Of a DNA stretch of 64,000 nt, positions 9,351-20,075 are shown one piece after another. This DNA is from Undaria pinnatifida (Eukaryota; Sar; Phaeophyceae; Laminariales; Alariaceae). The position numbers and the translations under genes are program-made. The notes beneath the pieces were generated by a model. It saw only the letters and a program-made list of their open reading frames with translations, made no database searches and was not told the origin of the DNA. Position 1 is the stretch's first letter. The number at the start of each line of letters is the position of its first letter. Location of the stretch: NCBI GenBank assembly GCA_012845835.1, contig JABAKD010000005.1, forward strand, positions 3,445,075 through 3,509,074, given 5' to 3'.

Positions 9351-10686
9351 GTCGGTGATGCGTGTGGCTCGCGTGTCGGGGGTGGGTGGCTGCGTTGAGC
9401 TCTCGTTTGCAGCCAAAACATACACAGCGGCGCAATCTTCTTGGCCGCTCCCAGCCACGAGCCTCCCAAACGTGCATCTCGACACTCTTACGTGATACCG
9501 GTATTTATTTAGCCTCTGCAAAAGTTGTTATTGTAATTGCCACTTCTGCCTCTGCTTTCAGGCATATCTCTTTGTACGCGCACGTTTAACCTAAACGCTA
9601 ATAAAGTGGGTGGGCATAATTCGGACCTTGCGGTCACTGTCCTCGACATTTGGGCACGATCCGTGCAGTGTGTCGCGCGTGGAAAGCCTTTTTAACGTTT
9701 TAGCCCGCGGGCATGGATAAGACAAAACCCTTGGGTTTCTGCATGAATGAGAGGCACAATATTTTTCGCGCGTAGTTTTTCTGTTGTCTTGCGAAGGTCA
9801 CAGATGACAAACAGCAGACAACAAGCGAAGAATACAATAATGCTATAACCCTGCACCCCAGCAGCCGCAATAATAGGCAACACTATGTATGTGCGCGGGG
9901 CGTCTCCTCGCTATGCTGCGGAGAGTTGCTTGTTGTTTCATAGCCTACCATTCAATAACTAATTTTCAAGGACGTCAGCTGTGAGTTCGACGAATTTCAG
10001 GTCAATACTCATCTTTGCAAGCTGCGTTGTTGGTACTCGTAATATACTATATGAGTGAGTTTTTATTGGGAGGTGTCTTATTTTTTGTCCACTATAATAT
10101 AATGGTAAGTGTTGGTATTTATACTTTAGGTGGGGAATTTTGAGCTAGGTAAAACATCACATCTATTTTATAAATTTATTACAGTAGTTTCCACTACATA
10201 CACTGCTCTATCATATGTATGGTAGGCGGTTTATTTTGTTCTTCTCCCCTCGGCTTTAATATCGGGAAGAGTACGAAAACAGAATATTATAAGTTATCTA
10301 TATATATATATATATATGTTGCTCTACCATTTGTTACCCGATCGCACCCCAGCTTTGCTGTTTGTTTGCTGATTGATGTTGTGCTGGTGTGTGTTCATCG
10401 ATCATGCCAATCTAAACTCAAATATAATAACCGTTAATATTGTATTAAAATTAAAAAGAAACGGTCCAAAATAACAAGTGCAAAAAGCACTACTACTGTT
10501 AATACAGAGTATACCCAGGTACTACTGTGGCATTGTTTTTTTCTCCGAGAGCAAGTTTTTTTCAATGTCAATATTGGCCATCAAACGCGTCTCCTCGTAG
10601 TAACAGTGTGACCTTGCGCCACTCCCCTAGCTAGGCACTTCCCGGGGGGGACCGTGTATGTAGATATGGCTATCCGCGCTCTACCG
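9351..10686. other. AT-rich intergenic with one B-family end module
   Basis: About 9970-10045 matches the end module of repeat family B (CAGCTGTGAGTTCGACGAAT and then ACTCATCTTTGCAAGCTG). A (TA)n run lies near 10297-10317. No gene is supported. Confidence 0.5.
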
Positions 10687-10770
10687 TGTTACAAGGCTTA
10701 GTTTGGGTTCGCTATTGGCTTACATTTTGCAAGTGGTCAAACGGGCTAATACCCCACTAACATCTTACGA
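10687..10770 (+). mobile_element. Solo LTR of TRIM family T1
   Basis: An 84-bp copy, the same length as the LTRs at 8685-9346: starts TGTTACAAGGCTTAG, contains AAGTGGTCAAACGGG, ends CATCTTACGA. No interior follows. The flanks ACCG and ACTG are a 4-bp duplication with one difference. A lone copy of exactly LTR length supports the view that the 84-bp block is an LTR and not just a tandem repeat. Confidence 0.75.
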
Positions 10771-11103
10771 ACTGTGTCAGGAAATTACCCTTGTTTCCCT
10801 TTTGTGGATGTCAAACGAGCGAGAGTCCGGTGGGCTCACTTCGATTTTTGAGCCAAAACAACGCACACATTATGTATGGGGGTGGGGTTTCTGAGCCGCA
10901 AATATCAAAAGCTCTAATTATAATGGAGGGAAAGGGGAAAGATGAACACTACTGTTATTTTTTTTGCGCATTCATGGGGGTAGGAGTGCACAGCAATCTG
11001 AGTTTGAAGGCCTCAGCACTCTGCACACATTTCTCCGGGAGGATCGTGCACCCGATGCTCATTATGCATGTGCACGCTGCTCCACGAGTGTGCGTGGCTG
11101 TCT
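10771..11103. other. Intergenic, nothing recognised
   Basis: Overlapping frames on both strands without motifs. Confidence 0.3.
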
Positions 11104-11536
11104 CTATTGCGGAGTACGCCCCAGGCAAAAACTGTGTGCGAAAACTCTACTCGACCAGCGGGTGTGGGGAGGACACGAGTACACCCCCCTTAGGTGCGGT
11201 CTGTAGAGCACATTAAGTCGGTTTCCGCGCGGCCCAACCCGGCAGGCGGCTTCGCCATCATGCTCCAAATTGTCAGCTGTTTCACCGGAACCTTGGCGCT
11301 CAGCGAAAAAAAGAGCCTCACACTCTTGGAAAACCGCATTCGTAGGCGGGGAAATCGTGCCTCCAGGTCCACTTACCGCCACCATTCCTTGGGTTTTCTG
11401 CAGAGTCAAGCAAAAGCTCTGCTCGCACACCTCGGGGTGGTATATGAGGAGGCACTGCGACGAGACCGTCGGCGAGGCTTTCGTTGGCCAAGCTTCGCCT
11501 ATCGCTCACTTGATTCATTTGCGGGGGTCCACCGCT
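11104..11536 (-). CDS. Putative two-exon gene fragment, function unknown
   Basis: On the minus strand an exon 11536-11377 follows a good acceptor (ATACCTCAG) and ends at a consensus donor (GTAAGT, 11376-11371). It reads SGGPPQMNQVSDRRSLANES then VAVPPHIPPRGVRAELLLDS. A second piece from 11291 (acceptor CGCCAAG) to a stop at 11104 is in matching phase and reads GSGETADNLEHDGEAACRVG. The 85-bp intron is short for this genome. There is no family match and no start codon, so it may be the 3' part of a gene or a fragment. It is 0.8 kb downstream of the TIR gene on the same strand, but the phase does not join simply. Confidence 0.3.
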
Positions 11537-11689
11537 CTGAGGTATAAGTGCAATTAATTGATAGAAAGTATAACGTCTTCACGATCAGCGAGCTCACCTA
11601 ACAAGTTAGCCGGCGGGATCTTTGGGGCGGTGGGCTGTGCGCGTTTGCGAGCAGAAAGCACTTCCTGGTCGAATAGAGGTACGGGCGCA

Positions 11690-11745
11690 GACCCAACCCA
11701 CCCCCTAACCCTAGCCCCGACCCTAACCCTGACCCCAACCCGGAC
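11690..11745 (+). repeat. Degenerate telomere-like CCCTAA repeats
   Basis: About nine hexamers related to CCCTAA (CCCTAACCCTAGCCCCGACC, then CTAACCCTGACCCC and so on). It is too degenerate and short to be a live telomere. An interstitial relic or simple drift are both possible. Confidence 0.5.
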
Positions 11746-12371
11746 CCAAAACGGGCCGGAAATGGGCGAGAAACGCGGCTGCGCCGCTTTTGGAAATTTA
11801 TTTATTATTCCGATCTGCGGACCACCACATAACCCTCGGCCAATGAGAGAGCGCAAAAACTACCCCCCAAGATCCGGGCGGCCACGATGTTAGGTCTGCT
11901 GGAGCCGATCAGCTCAACTCAAATGTACGAAGCCAACGCACACGTGATGTACATACCCAGGCCGGCTCTTGAACAACTCTTACATACAACAACAAAAAAC
12001 AGATTGGGAGGAAAGGTTTTCAACATGTCGTGCCCGCCCCGCCGGTGGTCTTCCCGCGACCCCCTCCCCAGCAACCTGTCCTCTGCCTTCACGGTACTCC
12101 ATCCTTGCTTCCTACGAGTAGCTGTATATAGCCCTGTCGCAAACTGACAACTAAAGAGAGTATCGACGAATGTACTTCCAACAACGCGTGCCCACATTCT
12201 CCTTCATTCTCCCCTTCCCCCCCCCCCCTCCATTGAAAATATATTTCTTCATGGAAAAATCGTAAAAGAAAACAGTCCAAGAAGTGAACAGCAAAATACC
12301 AACGGCGCTGTCAATGAGATAACGTTTGCCGCTACAATTAGGGTTCACGACCGGCGCACAGTGACACCTTG
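11746..12371. other. Intergenic, downstream of the TIR gene
   Basis: No coding sequence supported. A short C run at about 12215-12228. Confidence 0.35.
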
Positions 12372-13459
12372 TTAACTTGAAGGACCGATAATACATATTT
12401 CGACTTTGTTAGCCACACGTTCACCAAACGCTGCAATTGAGTTTTTGTCGTGGAAGGGACCCGCGTAGTTCCATCGAATGCCCTGGAGCCCGCGAAGGGT
12501 TTTCAAGTTCTTGACGCTCGACTCGATAAGGTCCTGAACCACTTTCTCGCTTTCCTCGTCCATCCATTTAGCCGCTGGGTCGAATTTATTGAAATTCTGA
12601 AGGACGTCGTCGAAGGTCGTTCCATACAGCACTGGTACGATGCGACGCTGGGATATGCCTTGAAGTGCTAAATGCAGCTCGTACATGGGCCAAAAGCGTT
12701 GCGAGAAAGCTGGTGTGAGAATCGCAACAAAGACACTGCTCTTCTTAACTTGCTCGACAATGCGTGCCCCCCATGGCCTGCCCAGTGTGTCGTCAAGGTT
12801 GTGGACATCGTAGAACGCTGCACGACCCCTTTGAACCAAAACACTATGTATTTCTCTGACCAGGTTTGGCGCGTATGGAACAGCCTCCCCTTGCTTGCCT
12901 AGAAAGGTGTGGCCAGTGTGACTGAGGAATGCCTGTGGCTTGATTTCTTGATCACTTGGGCGGGCTGCGCAGCGACAGGGAGTAGCACGAACAAGCCAAA
13001 ATGACAGCGTTCAAGTGAGTTGGTACCGATACCTTAATAAAATGGGCAACGGCCTACCACCTCAATCCGGCATTTTTACCGCAAACCATGCCACACTGCA
13101 GACAAAAGACTGCCTGCGAACGAACGAACGAGATGACCAGCGCAGCAGGTCACGCATGAGGAATCCACGTAATAACACAAGCCAGACAATGCAAATGGCC
13201 TCCTGATCCCTATCTGTGGTCATAGTCGAAGGGGCTAGGTACCCTGGCTGAAAATGTTGAGCAACAGCAAGGACCCACGTACGAAGTATTTGTAACACTC
13301 ACGTGCAACCGCTCCCGCAAAATGACGGGCCCGCTCTTCCTGAGCATCGCGACACTGCTCTTGCATTGCCGGCATTGCCGACGCCGCTGCAGTCGAATCA
13401 CGTGCAGAAACGCCGCTCTGCTCTGTGTAAGCGCCTGGTGGAATGTTTACGGACGACAT
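12372..13459 (-). CDS. TIR-domain protein, two exons
   Basis: Model: complement(join(12372..12964, 13303..13459)), 249 residues. Exon 1 starts at ATG 13459 (MSSVNIPPGAY) and ends at donor GTGAGT. The 338-bp intron ends GCGCAG, and the phases agree. Residues about 62-170 form a TIR domain: AFLSHTG (strand A, 64-70), AAFYDV (101-106), IVEQVKKSSVFVAILTPAFS (helix and strand C), then FWPMYELHLAL. E148, in the position of the WCLxEL glutamate, is the residue that NAD-cleaving TIRs use, so enzymatic activity is plausible (inference). No transmembrane segment, NB-ARC or LRR follows before the stop. The frame is open for about 30 codons upstream of the chosen ATG, so a longer start or an upstream exon is possible. 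The LysM gene lies just upstream on the same strand. Confidence 0.85.
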
Positions 13460-13497
13460 TTTGAAGAGACCTAAATTACTTATGCTTCTATTGATTG

Positions 13498-15200
13498 CTA
13501 AAAAAGCGGCTGCGTTGAGGCGCAAGAACACTGCGTCACACCGCATGCTGAAAAACACGGTAGCAGCGGTTGTGGTGTTGCGAGTGAAAGATAGCTAATT
13601 CATTTTTTTCAAGACGCACTACCCTGTACGATGTCACAAGCTGACACAAAAGGGACCCGCCCGGTTTTGGAGGTCGGAGTAGACGGACCCTGTCCCGAGC
13701 TACCAGGCTTTTCAAGGCCCTGCACGCAGAACAACATGCGTGCAACAACCATACAGATTAGAGGGTTGGCATATACACCCTACACAAAACATGGTCAACG
13801 ATTCTTGCTTATCCCATACACTGGTATGGATTTTCTTGTACGCAAACTGTGGTCGTCAAGGGACATCCGGGATAAATCCCCGGGTTTCCCATCATTCAAC
13901 ATGCATCTAGACGGTAAAAGGGATCCTGGAGCTTGCTCTGATATCATCGCGCACAGCAGTCAGTCTGCGCTCAGTCTGCCTATGATAAACGGTTTACCCA
14001 CGGCGGCGGGTCAGTCAGCAGTCTGGTAGGTCTGCGAGGTGGTGAAGGGCCTCCCCGCGGCTGCGGGTCGTCGGGCAGCCTCGGGTTTGACCGTGTAGGG
14101 TCCGTCTCCCCGGGGTTGTGGGCTGACAGGTGAGTCTTACTACGGTGGCCCCCCCAGCTTTTCTCGAACGAAATCGCCGGTTTCGAAGCCAGCTCCCGGT
14201 CGTATCTCCTGAAATACGGTGTCCCTCGACACCCCGACGTCGTCGATCGATAGACCTTTGCACACAAGAAAATTTATGGATACCTTTTTTTCTCAAGTAT
14301 CCTTCCTCGCGCCGAGCAGCCATGATTAATGATGAAACGTTCGTTGAAGAAAATCGCTGGTCTTAGGCGGGGTGCTATCGTAGAATCAGTCAGGTAATCC
14401 ATGTTTTCTCTGGTGTCAACTCTCACCTAATTGGGTGATCGTCTCACAAGTTGAGATTGATCGAACCCGGTAGTTCCTAATAAAACGCACCTGGTGTGTT
14501 CCTTGTGCCTTGACGCACGATCAGCTTGTTCCCGGCGAAAATCATGTTCGGGTCCGGGATATTGTTCCACGACTGCAGATCTTCAATTGTCACGCCATGA
14601 TCACGGGCAATGGCCCACAGTGTATCACCCGTCCTGATCGTGTACGGTTTTCCAGTCTCGGGCGACGACCCTGCTGCAGGAGCCGAAGGCGTCGGTGACG
14701 CGGGTGTGGTATTGCGAGTGAAATACGGCGAATTAAATTCGTTCTTAAGACGAACTAGCGTGTACAATCACAAGCTGACACAAAAGCGGATCCGCCCGGT
14801 TTTCGGAGGTCGGACTGGACTGACCCTGTCCCGAGCTACCAAGCTTTTCAAGGCCCTGCACGCAGACAAACATGCGTGCAACAACCATACAGGTCTGAGA
14901 GTCGGCATATACATCCTACACAATATCGTGGTCAACGACTCATGCTTATCCCATGCACTAGTATGGGTTACTCTTGTACGCAAACGCACCTGGTGTGTCC
15001 CTTGTGCCTTGACGCACGATCAGCCTGTTCCCGGCCAGAATCCTGTTCGGGTCCGGGATATTGTTCCATGACTGTAGATCCTCGATAGTCACGCCATGAT
15101 CACGGGCAATGGCCCACAGTGTATCGCCGGTCTTGATTGTGTACGATTCTCTAACCACCAACCACGACCCTGTTGCAGGAGCTGAACGCGCCGCAGCCAT
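13498..15200 (-). CDS. Tandem LysM-domain protein
   Basis: Exon 1 is 15200-14990, starting at an ATG in good context (ACAATGGC), reading MAAARSAPATGS. LysM 1 is at residues 20-62 (YTIKTGDTLWAIARDHGV, then DLQSWNNIPDPNRILAG). Donor GTGCGT is followed by a 316-bp intron and acceptor CTGCAG. Exon 2 is 14673-14491 with LysM 2 at about residues 81-123, almost identical to LysM 1. Exon 2 also ends at GTGCGT. Either it reads through to a stop at 14477 (135 residues), or it splices over 943 bp to acceptor TTTTTCAG and a short last exon 13547-13498 (147 residues, phase kept). LysM binds N-acetylglucosamine polymers such as chitin or peptidoglycan. There is no signal peptide, so the protein is probably intracellular unless an upstream exon exists. 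Exon and intron were duplicated together. Confidence 0.8.
13570..13847. repeat. Duplicated LysM-intron segment, copy 1
   Basis: Homologous over its length to 14704-14981, the intron between the two LysM exons (shared words CCCGAGCTACC, TTTTCAAGGCCCTGCACGC, ATGCGTGCAACAACCATACA). This shows that at least three LysM-exon-plus-intron units once stood in tandem. Here the intron copy directly precedes the possible last LysM exon and the TIR gene start. Confidence 0.85.
14132..14391 (+). mobile_element. MITE family C, copy 3, inside the LysM gene region
   Basis: 260 bp with a perfect 4-bp duplication AGGT (14128-14131 and 14392-14395). It lies between LysM exon 2 and the downstream intron copy, that is, in the proposed second intron. 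It is in plus orientation, antisense to the gene. Confidence 0.9.
14704..14981. repeat. Duplicated LysM-intron segment, copy 2
   Basis: Partner of 13570-13847; forms most of LysM intron 1. The copies differ by scattered substitutions and small indels. Confidence 0.85.
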
Positions 15201-16277
15201 TGTAGAGGAGTTCTGTGAGAACTCAAAAAGGAACGGAAGCGTCCGGGACAAACAAAAAAAGGAGCCGACCTGAGCTAAATCGTTTTCATTGGTGTCTTTG
15301 GGGTTTATGTAAGGTGCTTTGTACGCCCTAGCCCTGAACATCGTGATGATCATGTAAGCATTACATGGCTTACGCGGATAGCCGATAGCTTGCTGGGACG
15401 TGCGAAGGGTGTAACACGCTACGGCTTGGCCACCTCTCCCTCACCACAAGAAGCCGTTCCCCTCCAACACGCGTCGCGAGCGCATGGTAGACCGAGGCTG
15501 CCTCCCGCACCCCCCCGTCCGTCTGTGTGGGCGTGATTTCTGTTATTGTATTGTTTTTTCCTTCTTTTCCCTTCCCTTCCCCCCGTCTGCCGTGTACGCC
15601 TCCGTACCACTTTTTTTGTTGTATTTTCTGTTCAGCCTACGTCCTTGTTTCCCTGCCTGTTTGCCGGCGTGCTCGCCCAGTTGTCACTTGGCTTGAGACC
15701 CTGCTGTGGTGCGCCATGCCAATGATTTGCGACTTGCCTTTTGGTTCGTATGAATAGTGGATAACTTGCACCTGTTGCTGTTGTTGTTGTTGTTGTTGTT
15801 TTTTAATTTGTAAACAGACATGTTTCTCCTTTAATAGGCTAACGTGTAGAGATGAGAACGCCGCAATGCGGGGCGTCGTGTTTCCGTGCCGTGGGTATAT
15901 GCGTATTTTATGTTTTCCTTTCGGCGTGACTGTGCACTGCTTTCACGGACCCTAGATTTCTAGAAAAGGGCTGATGTGAGACATAGCTACACCACCCAGC
16001 ATGACATATTTTACACCCACGGACACGAAAAAGAGGTGCGACAAAGAGCACGAAAACGCATGGGCTAAAACGCGCCAACTTGTCAGGCAAACTTTCCATC
16101 CCCCCACACGTCCTTTCGTTGGGCACTCCGCGTCGCGTCGGAGGGAAGGGATATCTTGCTTTCTGTCGCCGTCTGTTGCGTTCGAACACAGTAGCCGAAA
16201 AACTTGTTGCTTCAAGTCAGTTACCAGGCGCTATGATGCGTAACATCGCGGATCATCACCACGGCGCGCCACAAACA
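15201..16277. other. Upstream of LysM gene; no further gene
   Basis: Holds the presumed LysM promoter region, but no core element could be named. A (TTG)n microsatellite lies at about 15773-15801. Minus-strand sequence around 16050-16190 may belong to the duplicated-exon locus that follows. Confidence 0.35.
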
Positions 16278-18120
16278 ACCTACCTTGCTGAAACGGGAGA
16301 GCAATGCCACATAGCGCTGCGGTTTGGTCACAAGCTCAGTACCGGAGCCAAAGGAATTGATACAAACAGAAAACATATCAGTTGTGCAGCTACAGAAACA
16401 ACAAACGACATCGGGTCGGGAAAAAAAGTGGGACGGCACAACGAACAGCCTGACGATGTGGACAGGCTGCGTGGCGGCGCACGAATCGTACCTCCACCCT
16501 TTGGGGTAAATCGATTCAGCCTTCGAAACATTCCGGTTTTTTTTCTGGTGGTGTTTCGAATGACCCGCATCACCTGTACAGCAGGAGTAGTGTGCAAAAT
16601 AGCCGTAGGCGCAACACGCTCAACATGAAACTATAAAATCACGTGGTTGAGGCAAGCGGCAACGGTGCGCTGGCGCCGCACCGGATTGTAGTTTGTTGCA
16701 GCACTTACATCAAATCATCAAGGCGTACACGATATTGTAGCTTGCTGTGATGCTCGAACGATGCCACAAAGCCCTGTGGCTGGGTCTCAGCACAAGGGCA
16801 GAAAATATTGCTACAAACAGCAGGAGCACCAGATACCGGTACACAACAGGTAGGTGGCGAAATGCCCAACGAAGGCAGAAAACAGCAAGATGGGACGGCA
16901 AACAAACCCACCTGACGTCAACACACAGCTCCCCTATAAAACGTTATGCTTACAGCCAGCGGTGATGTATCGGACGATGTGTTGTACAGCATCATACGTC
17001 ATCACACGGCTTACGCCGGAAACAATCTGATTTGCCGAGACCCGCGAAGGACACCACCCAAAGATGCTACTGCTGTGCAGGACATAACTTTGATCACGGT
17101 TTTCACTCTCATCAACAATTAAAAAACCAGATGAAGGTTTTTGCCAGTTGGGCTATGCTGGGCGACTCTTTTATTCAAAAAGTGGGACGGAATCATAGCC
17201 AGCTCGTCAGGCCGCTTGCGGAACTCCGCAAGGGCCGCACGAAAAGCTTCTTGTCTTGCGGATTCGTTGGTTGCGCGCGACGTGCTAAACAACAGGTGGT
17301 GCGCGACCACAAAGGCTGGACTTCTGCAACACTTCTGCAACACTTCTGCATCAAAAGTCTAGAGGGTGTCGCCGCACTTTCTCACTTGATCGCACAGTCG
17401 GTTTGCAGGCACGGTGGACGCGCCGTGGAGCTGGACTCCGGCGTTCCTGGGAGTAGTACAACGCGCACACTGGCTGCTGCTGCTGGCGGCCTGTGTGTGC
17501 CGCGTACGGTACATCAAACAAGAGCGTTTCACACGAGAACATATATTGCTGTAAGGATGAACGCAGGCGTCGATCCGGGAGCGGTGAATCTGCCAGCGGA
17601 TTTTGCGCGAATAATCTTATGGATGCTGCTGGACACTGGTACGCCACAATAGTCACAGCCTCCTTGTATGCAACAACCGGAGTTCTGGATTAATCACAAA
17701 CTAGCTGGCCTATTGCTTCGACTCAACCCAGAGCAAAATCTTAACTGCAAAATCTTGACCAGTATTATAAATCATCACGGGCAGGGCTACTGCCCCGATC
17801 ATCTAGCTTAAAAAGCATGCTTCGAAGCACGGCCACAGAGCACTGCAGCCTTGCCGCCACCCCGGCACAAGAGCAGAACGCATGCTACAATCAGCAACGC
17901 TGCTTTACATCAGATCGCACCGCTCAAACTGGCGACAAAATGAAAAAACGACTTCGGTAAAAATGGTGAAAAAACGGTCGAGTGCCAATGTGCAAATTTT
18001 TCGGCGGCAGACAATAAAATTGACAGCAACCCACCTTGTCAGGTCAGCGCCGAACTCTAGCGGGGGTTTACAGGTGGCTTCCTGTCTCGCGAACTCGTCG
18101 TCGCTACGTGCGTGCTAAAC
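16278..18120 (-). pseudogene. Locus of tandemly duplicated exon fragments
   Basis: Minus-strand exon-like pieces recur. Piece A is 16334-16284 (acceptor ACTGAG, donor GTAGGT; LVTKPQRYVALLSRFSK). Piece B is 16785-16709 (acceptor GCTGAG, donor GTAAGT; TQPQGFVASFEHHSKLQY). A longer piece is about 17285-17175 after acceptor GTTGTTTAG (ATNESARQEAFRAALAEF, then DELAMIPSHF). Diverged copies of the last piece occur near 18110-18030, and of its PSHF end near 16430 and 16890. Pieces A and B are paralogues. The structure is three to four copies of a two-exon unit in different states of decay. No domain is recognised, and no single open gene spans the locus. Confidence 0.45.
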
Positions 18121-18295
18121 GACAGCTGGGCGACTACAAATCGATCTATATTCCCGGAAGCTCACCGACAGTCTTACATAAGATTGGACGCCATCACCGA
18201 CTCTAGACCGATATACGAGGCAATGACGATCATACGAAGTACCTGGTACTCGTGTAGAAGAAGTGGCGGAAATGATTTATTTCAGGGCTTTTCAC

Positions 18296-18660
18296 GGGTC
18301 GGGTCAAATCTAGCGGGGCGGGTCGGGTCGGGTCGGGTCAGCTGACCCGACCCGACCCGCGATATTTTCGAGACGTCTTGCTCCGACCCGACCCGACCCG
18401 CGAGATTTTCGAGACGTCTTGACCCGACCTGACCCGACCCGCGAAATTTTCGAGACGTCTTGACCCGACCCGACCCGACCCGCGAGATTTTGAAAACCTC
18501 CTGACCCGACCCGACCCGACCCGCGAGAATTTGAAAACCTCCTGACCCGACCCGACCCGACCCGCGATAATCCGGGTGACCCGCGAGATTCGGGTCGTCT
18601 GGCGGGTCACGTTAGCTTGACCCGTGACATTTCTCACGGGTCAAAGTCAACAAGTCACGG
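18296..18660 (+). repeat. Left GACCCG minisatellite arm of the hAT element
   Basis: After one stretch of GGGTC repeats, the array turns (at GTCAGCTGAC, about 18337-18346) and continues as roughly 47-60 bp units of GACCCGACCCGACCCG plus CGAGATTTTCGAGACGTCTT or CGAGATTTTGAAAACCTCCT. Confidence 0.85.
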
Positions 18661-18894
18661 GTCAAAGCATGTATACCTCGGTCGGTTGGTTGGTCCTTGG
18701 TTCCTCGTACTTTTCCCAGTATGTCGTGTTCTCTGCGTTTTTGACCGGCATTGATTGCAGCTGATGATTATGTCATATGGTGTGCGCGCGAGGAATAGGA
18801 AAGTAACCGCAACCCACATGCATGAACATGCCCTTACCGTTAGACCACCGGGTCGACCCGACGAGCGACCCGACGAGCGAGCTAGTTATAAGTT

Positions 18895-19440
18895 ATAAGT
18901 GCCATCTCCGGCCCCGGCAAGCAGCCTAGCTGAGCCGCCTCCGGCAGCAAGCCCACAACTGGGGCGGTGGATCTGTCAGCAGGGGCTGCGATCCGCGAGG
19001 ATGCGTTGTCTGCTGCTAACGCTTGCTGCTGCCAGGGTGCTGCTGCTGCTGTGCTGCTGCTGCTGCTGCTGTGCTGCTGCTGCTGCCACTGCTTCGACAA
19101 CGGCTGCTCTTCTTGCGTTTTTTACGTTAGGTCACATTTCGTACTGGTATGATAATTCTCGAGCTAGCTACTACTACTACTACTGCTGAATCTATCTTCT
19201 ATCTGTGCAGTCTCCAGCCCCGGCAAGCAGCCTAGCTGAGCGGCCTCCGGCAGCAAGCCCACAACTGGGGCGGTGGGTCTGTCAGCAGGGGCTGCGATCC
19301 GCGAGAATCCGGGGTCTGCTGCTGGTGCTTGCTGCTGCCAGTGCTGGTGCTGCTTCGACGACGACTGCCCTTCCTTGCCTTTTTACGTTTGGTCACATTT
19401 CGTATTGGTATGACCGTAATATTACTACTGTTCAACAGTT
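18895..19440 (+). repeat. Central duplicated CTG-rich block of the hAT element
   Basis: Two direct copies (about 18900-19160 and 19210-19430) start with CCCCGGCAAGCAGCCTAGCT and end in CTG/TGC repeats followed by ACGTTAGGTCACATTTCGTA or its variant. The open frames seen here on both strands are repeat-driven. Confidence 0.8.
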
Positions 19441-19734
19441 GTTACGGCTTCAATAGGTACGGGATTCGCGTCACACTGCTGTATGCCTTGGTACGAGTAG
19501 CTAGGGGTACTGCCTGGTGATTGTTCTGCACGCTGTGATGACATACGATCGGAGCATCGGCACGACGAGGGAGGCAGGAAGCCGAAATGTTTGTATTTTA
19601 TGGCGGACCCGCGTGCCCGACCCGCGGGGCGCCTGCACGGCATCAATGTGGCTCTCAGCTGTAAGTTTGAAAAAGGCAGATCCGCCGGCCAGATCCGCGG
19701 GTTTGACCCGCGGGTCAGCCTGAAACAACTCACG

Positions 19735-20055
19735 GGTCATTATTGCTTGACCCGCGAAGTGACCCGTATCTCGCGGGTCATGACCCGACCCGACCCGCGA
19801 GATTTTGGAAACCTCTTGACCGGACCCGACCCGACCCGCGAGATTTTGAAAACCTCTTGACCCGACCCGACCCGACCCGCGAGATTTTGAAGCCTCTTAA
19901 CCCGACCCGACCCGACCCGCGAGATTTTGAAAACCTCTTGACCCGACCCGACCCGACCCGACCCGTGAGATTTTAAAACGAAATGACCCGACCCGACCCG
20001 ACCCGCGAGATTTTGAAACCCCCTTGACCCGACCCGCGGGTCGGGTCATGACCCG
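19735..20055 (+). repeat. Right GACCCG minisatellite arm of the hAT element
   Basis: Six or so units of GACCCGACCCGACCCG followed by CGAGATTTTGAAAACCTCTT, about 47 bp each, in the same plus-strand orientation as the left arm. Confidence 0.85.
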
Positions 20056-20075
20056 TGAAAAGCCCTGATTTATTT

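Larger units (their letters stand above)
18283..20067. mobile_element. Non-autonomous hAT-type transposon
   Basis: Ends are perfect inverted repeats CAGGGCTTTTCACGGGTC. The element is flanked by an exact 8-bp duplication ATTTATTT (18275-18282 and 20068-20075). CAGGG termini plus 8-bp duplications are the hallmark of hAT. The 1785-bp interior has no transposase. It holds two subterminal GACCCG arrays and a central duplicated CTG-rich block. Subterminal short repeats in hAT elements serve as transposase binding sites in known cases; here they are expanded into minisatellites. Confidence 0.92.

Noticed and set aside
11690-11745. A chromosome end
   Set aside because: Too short and degenerate, with ordinary sequence and genes on both sides.
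17032-17652. A 206-codon plus-strand frame
   Set aside because: It lies antisense to duplicated minus-strand exons that have splice sites; its own product has no domain or start context.
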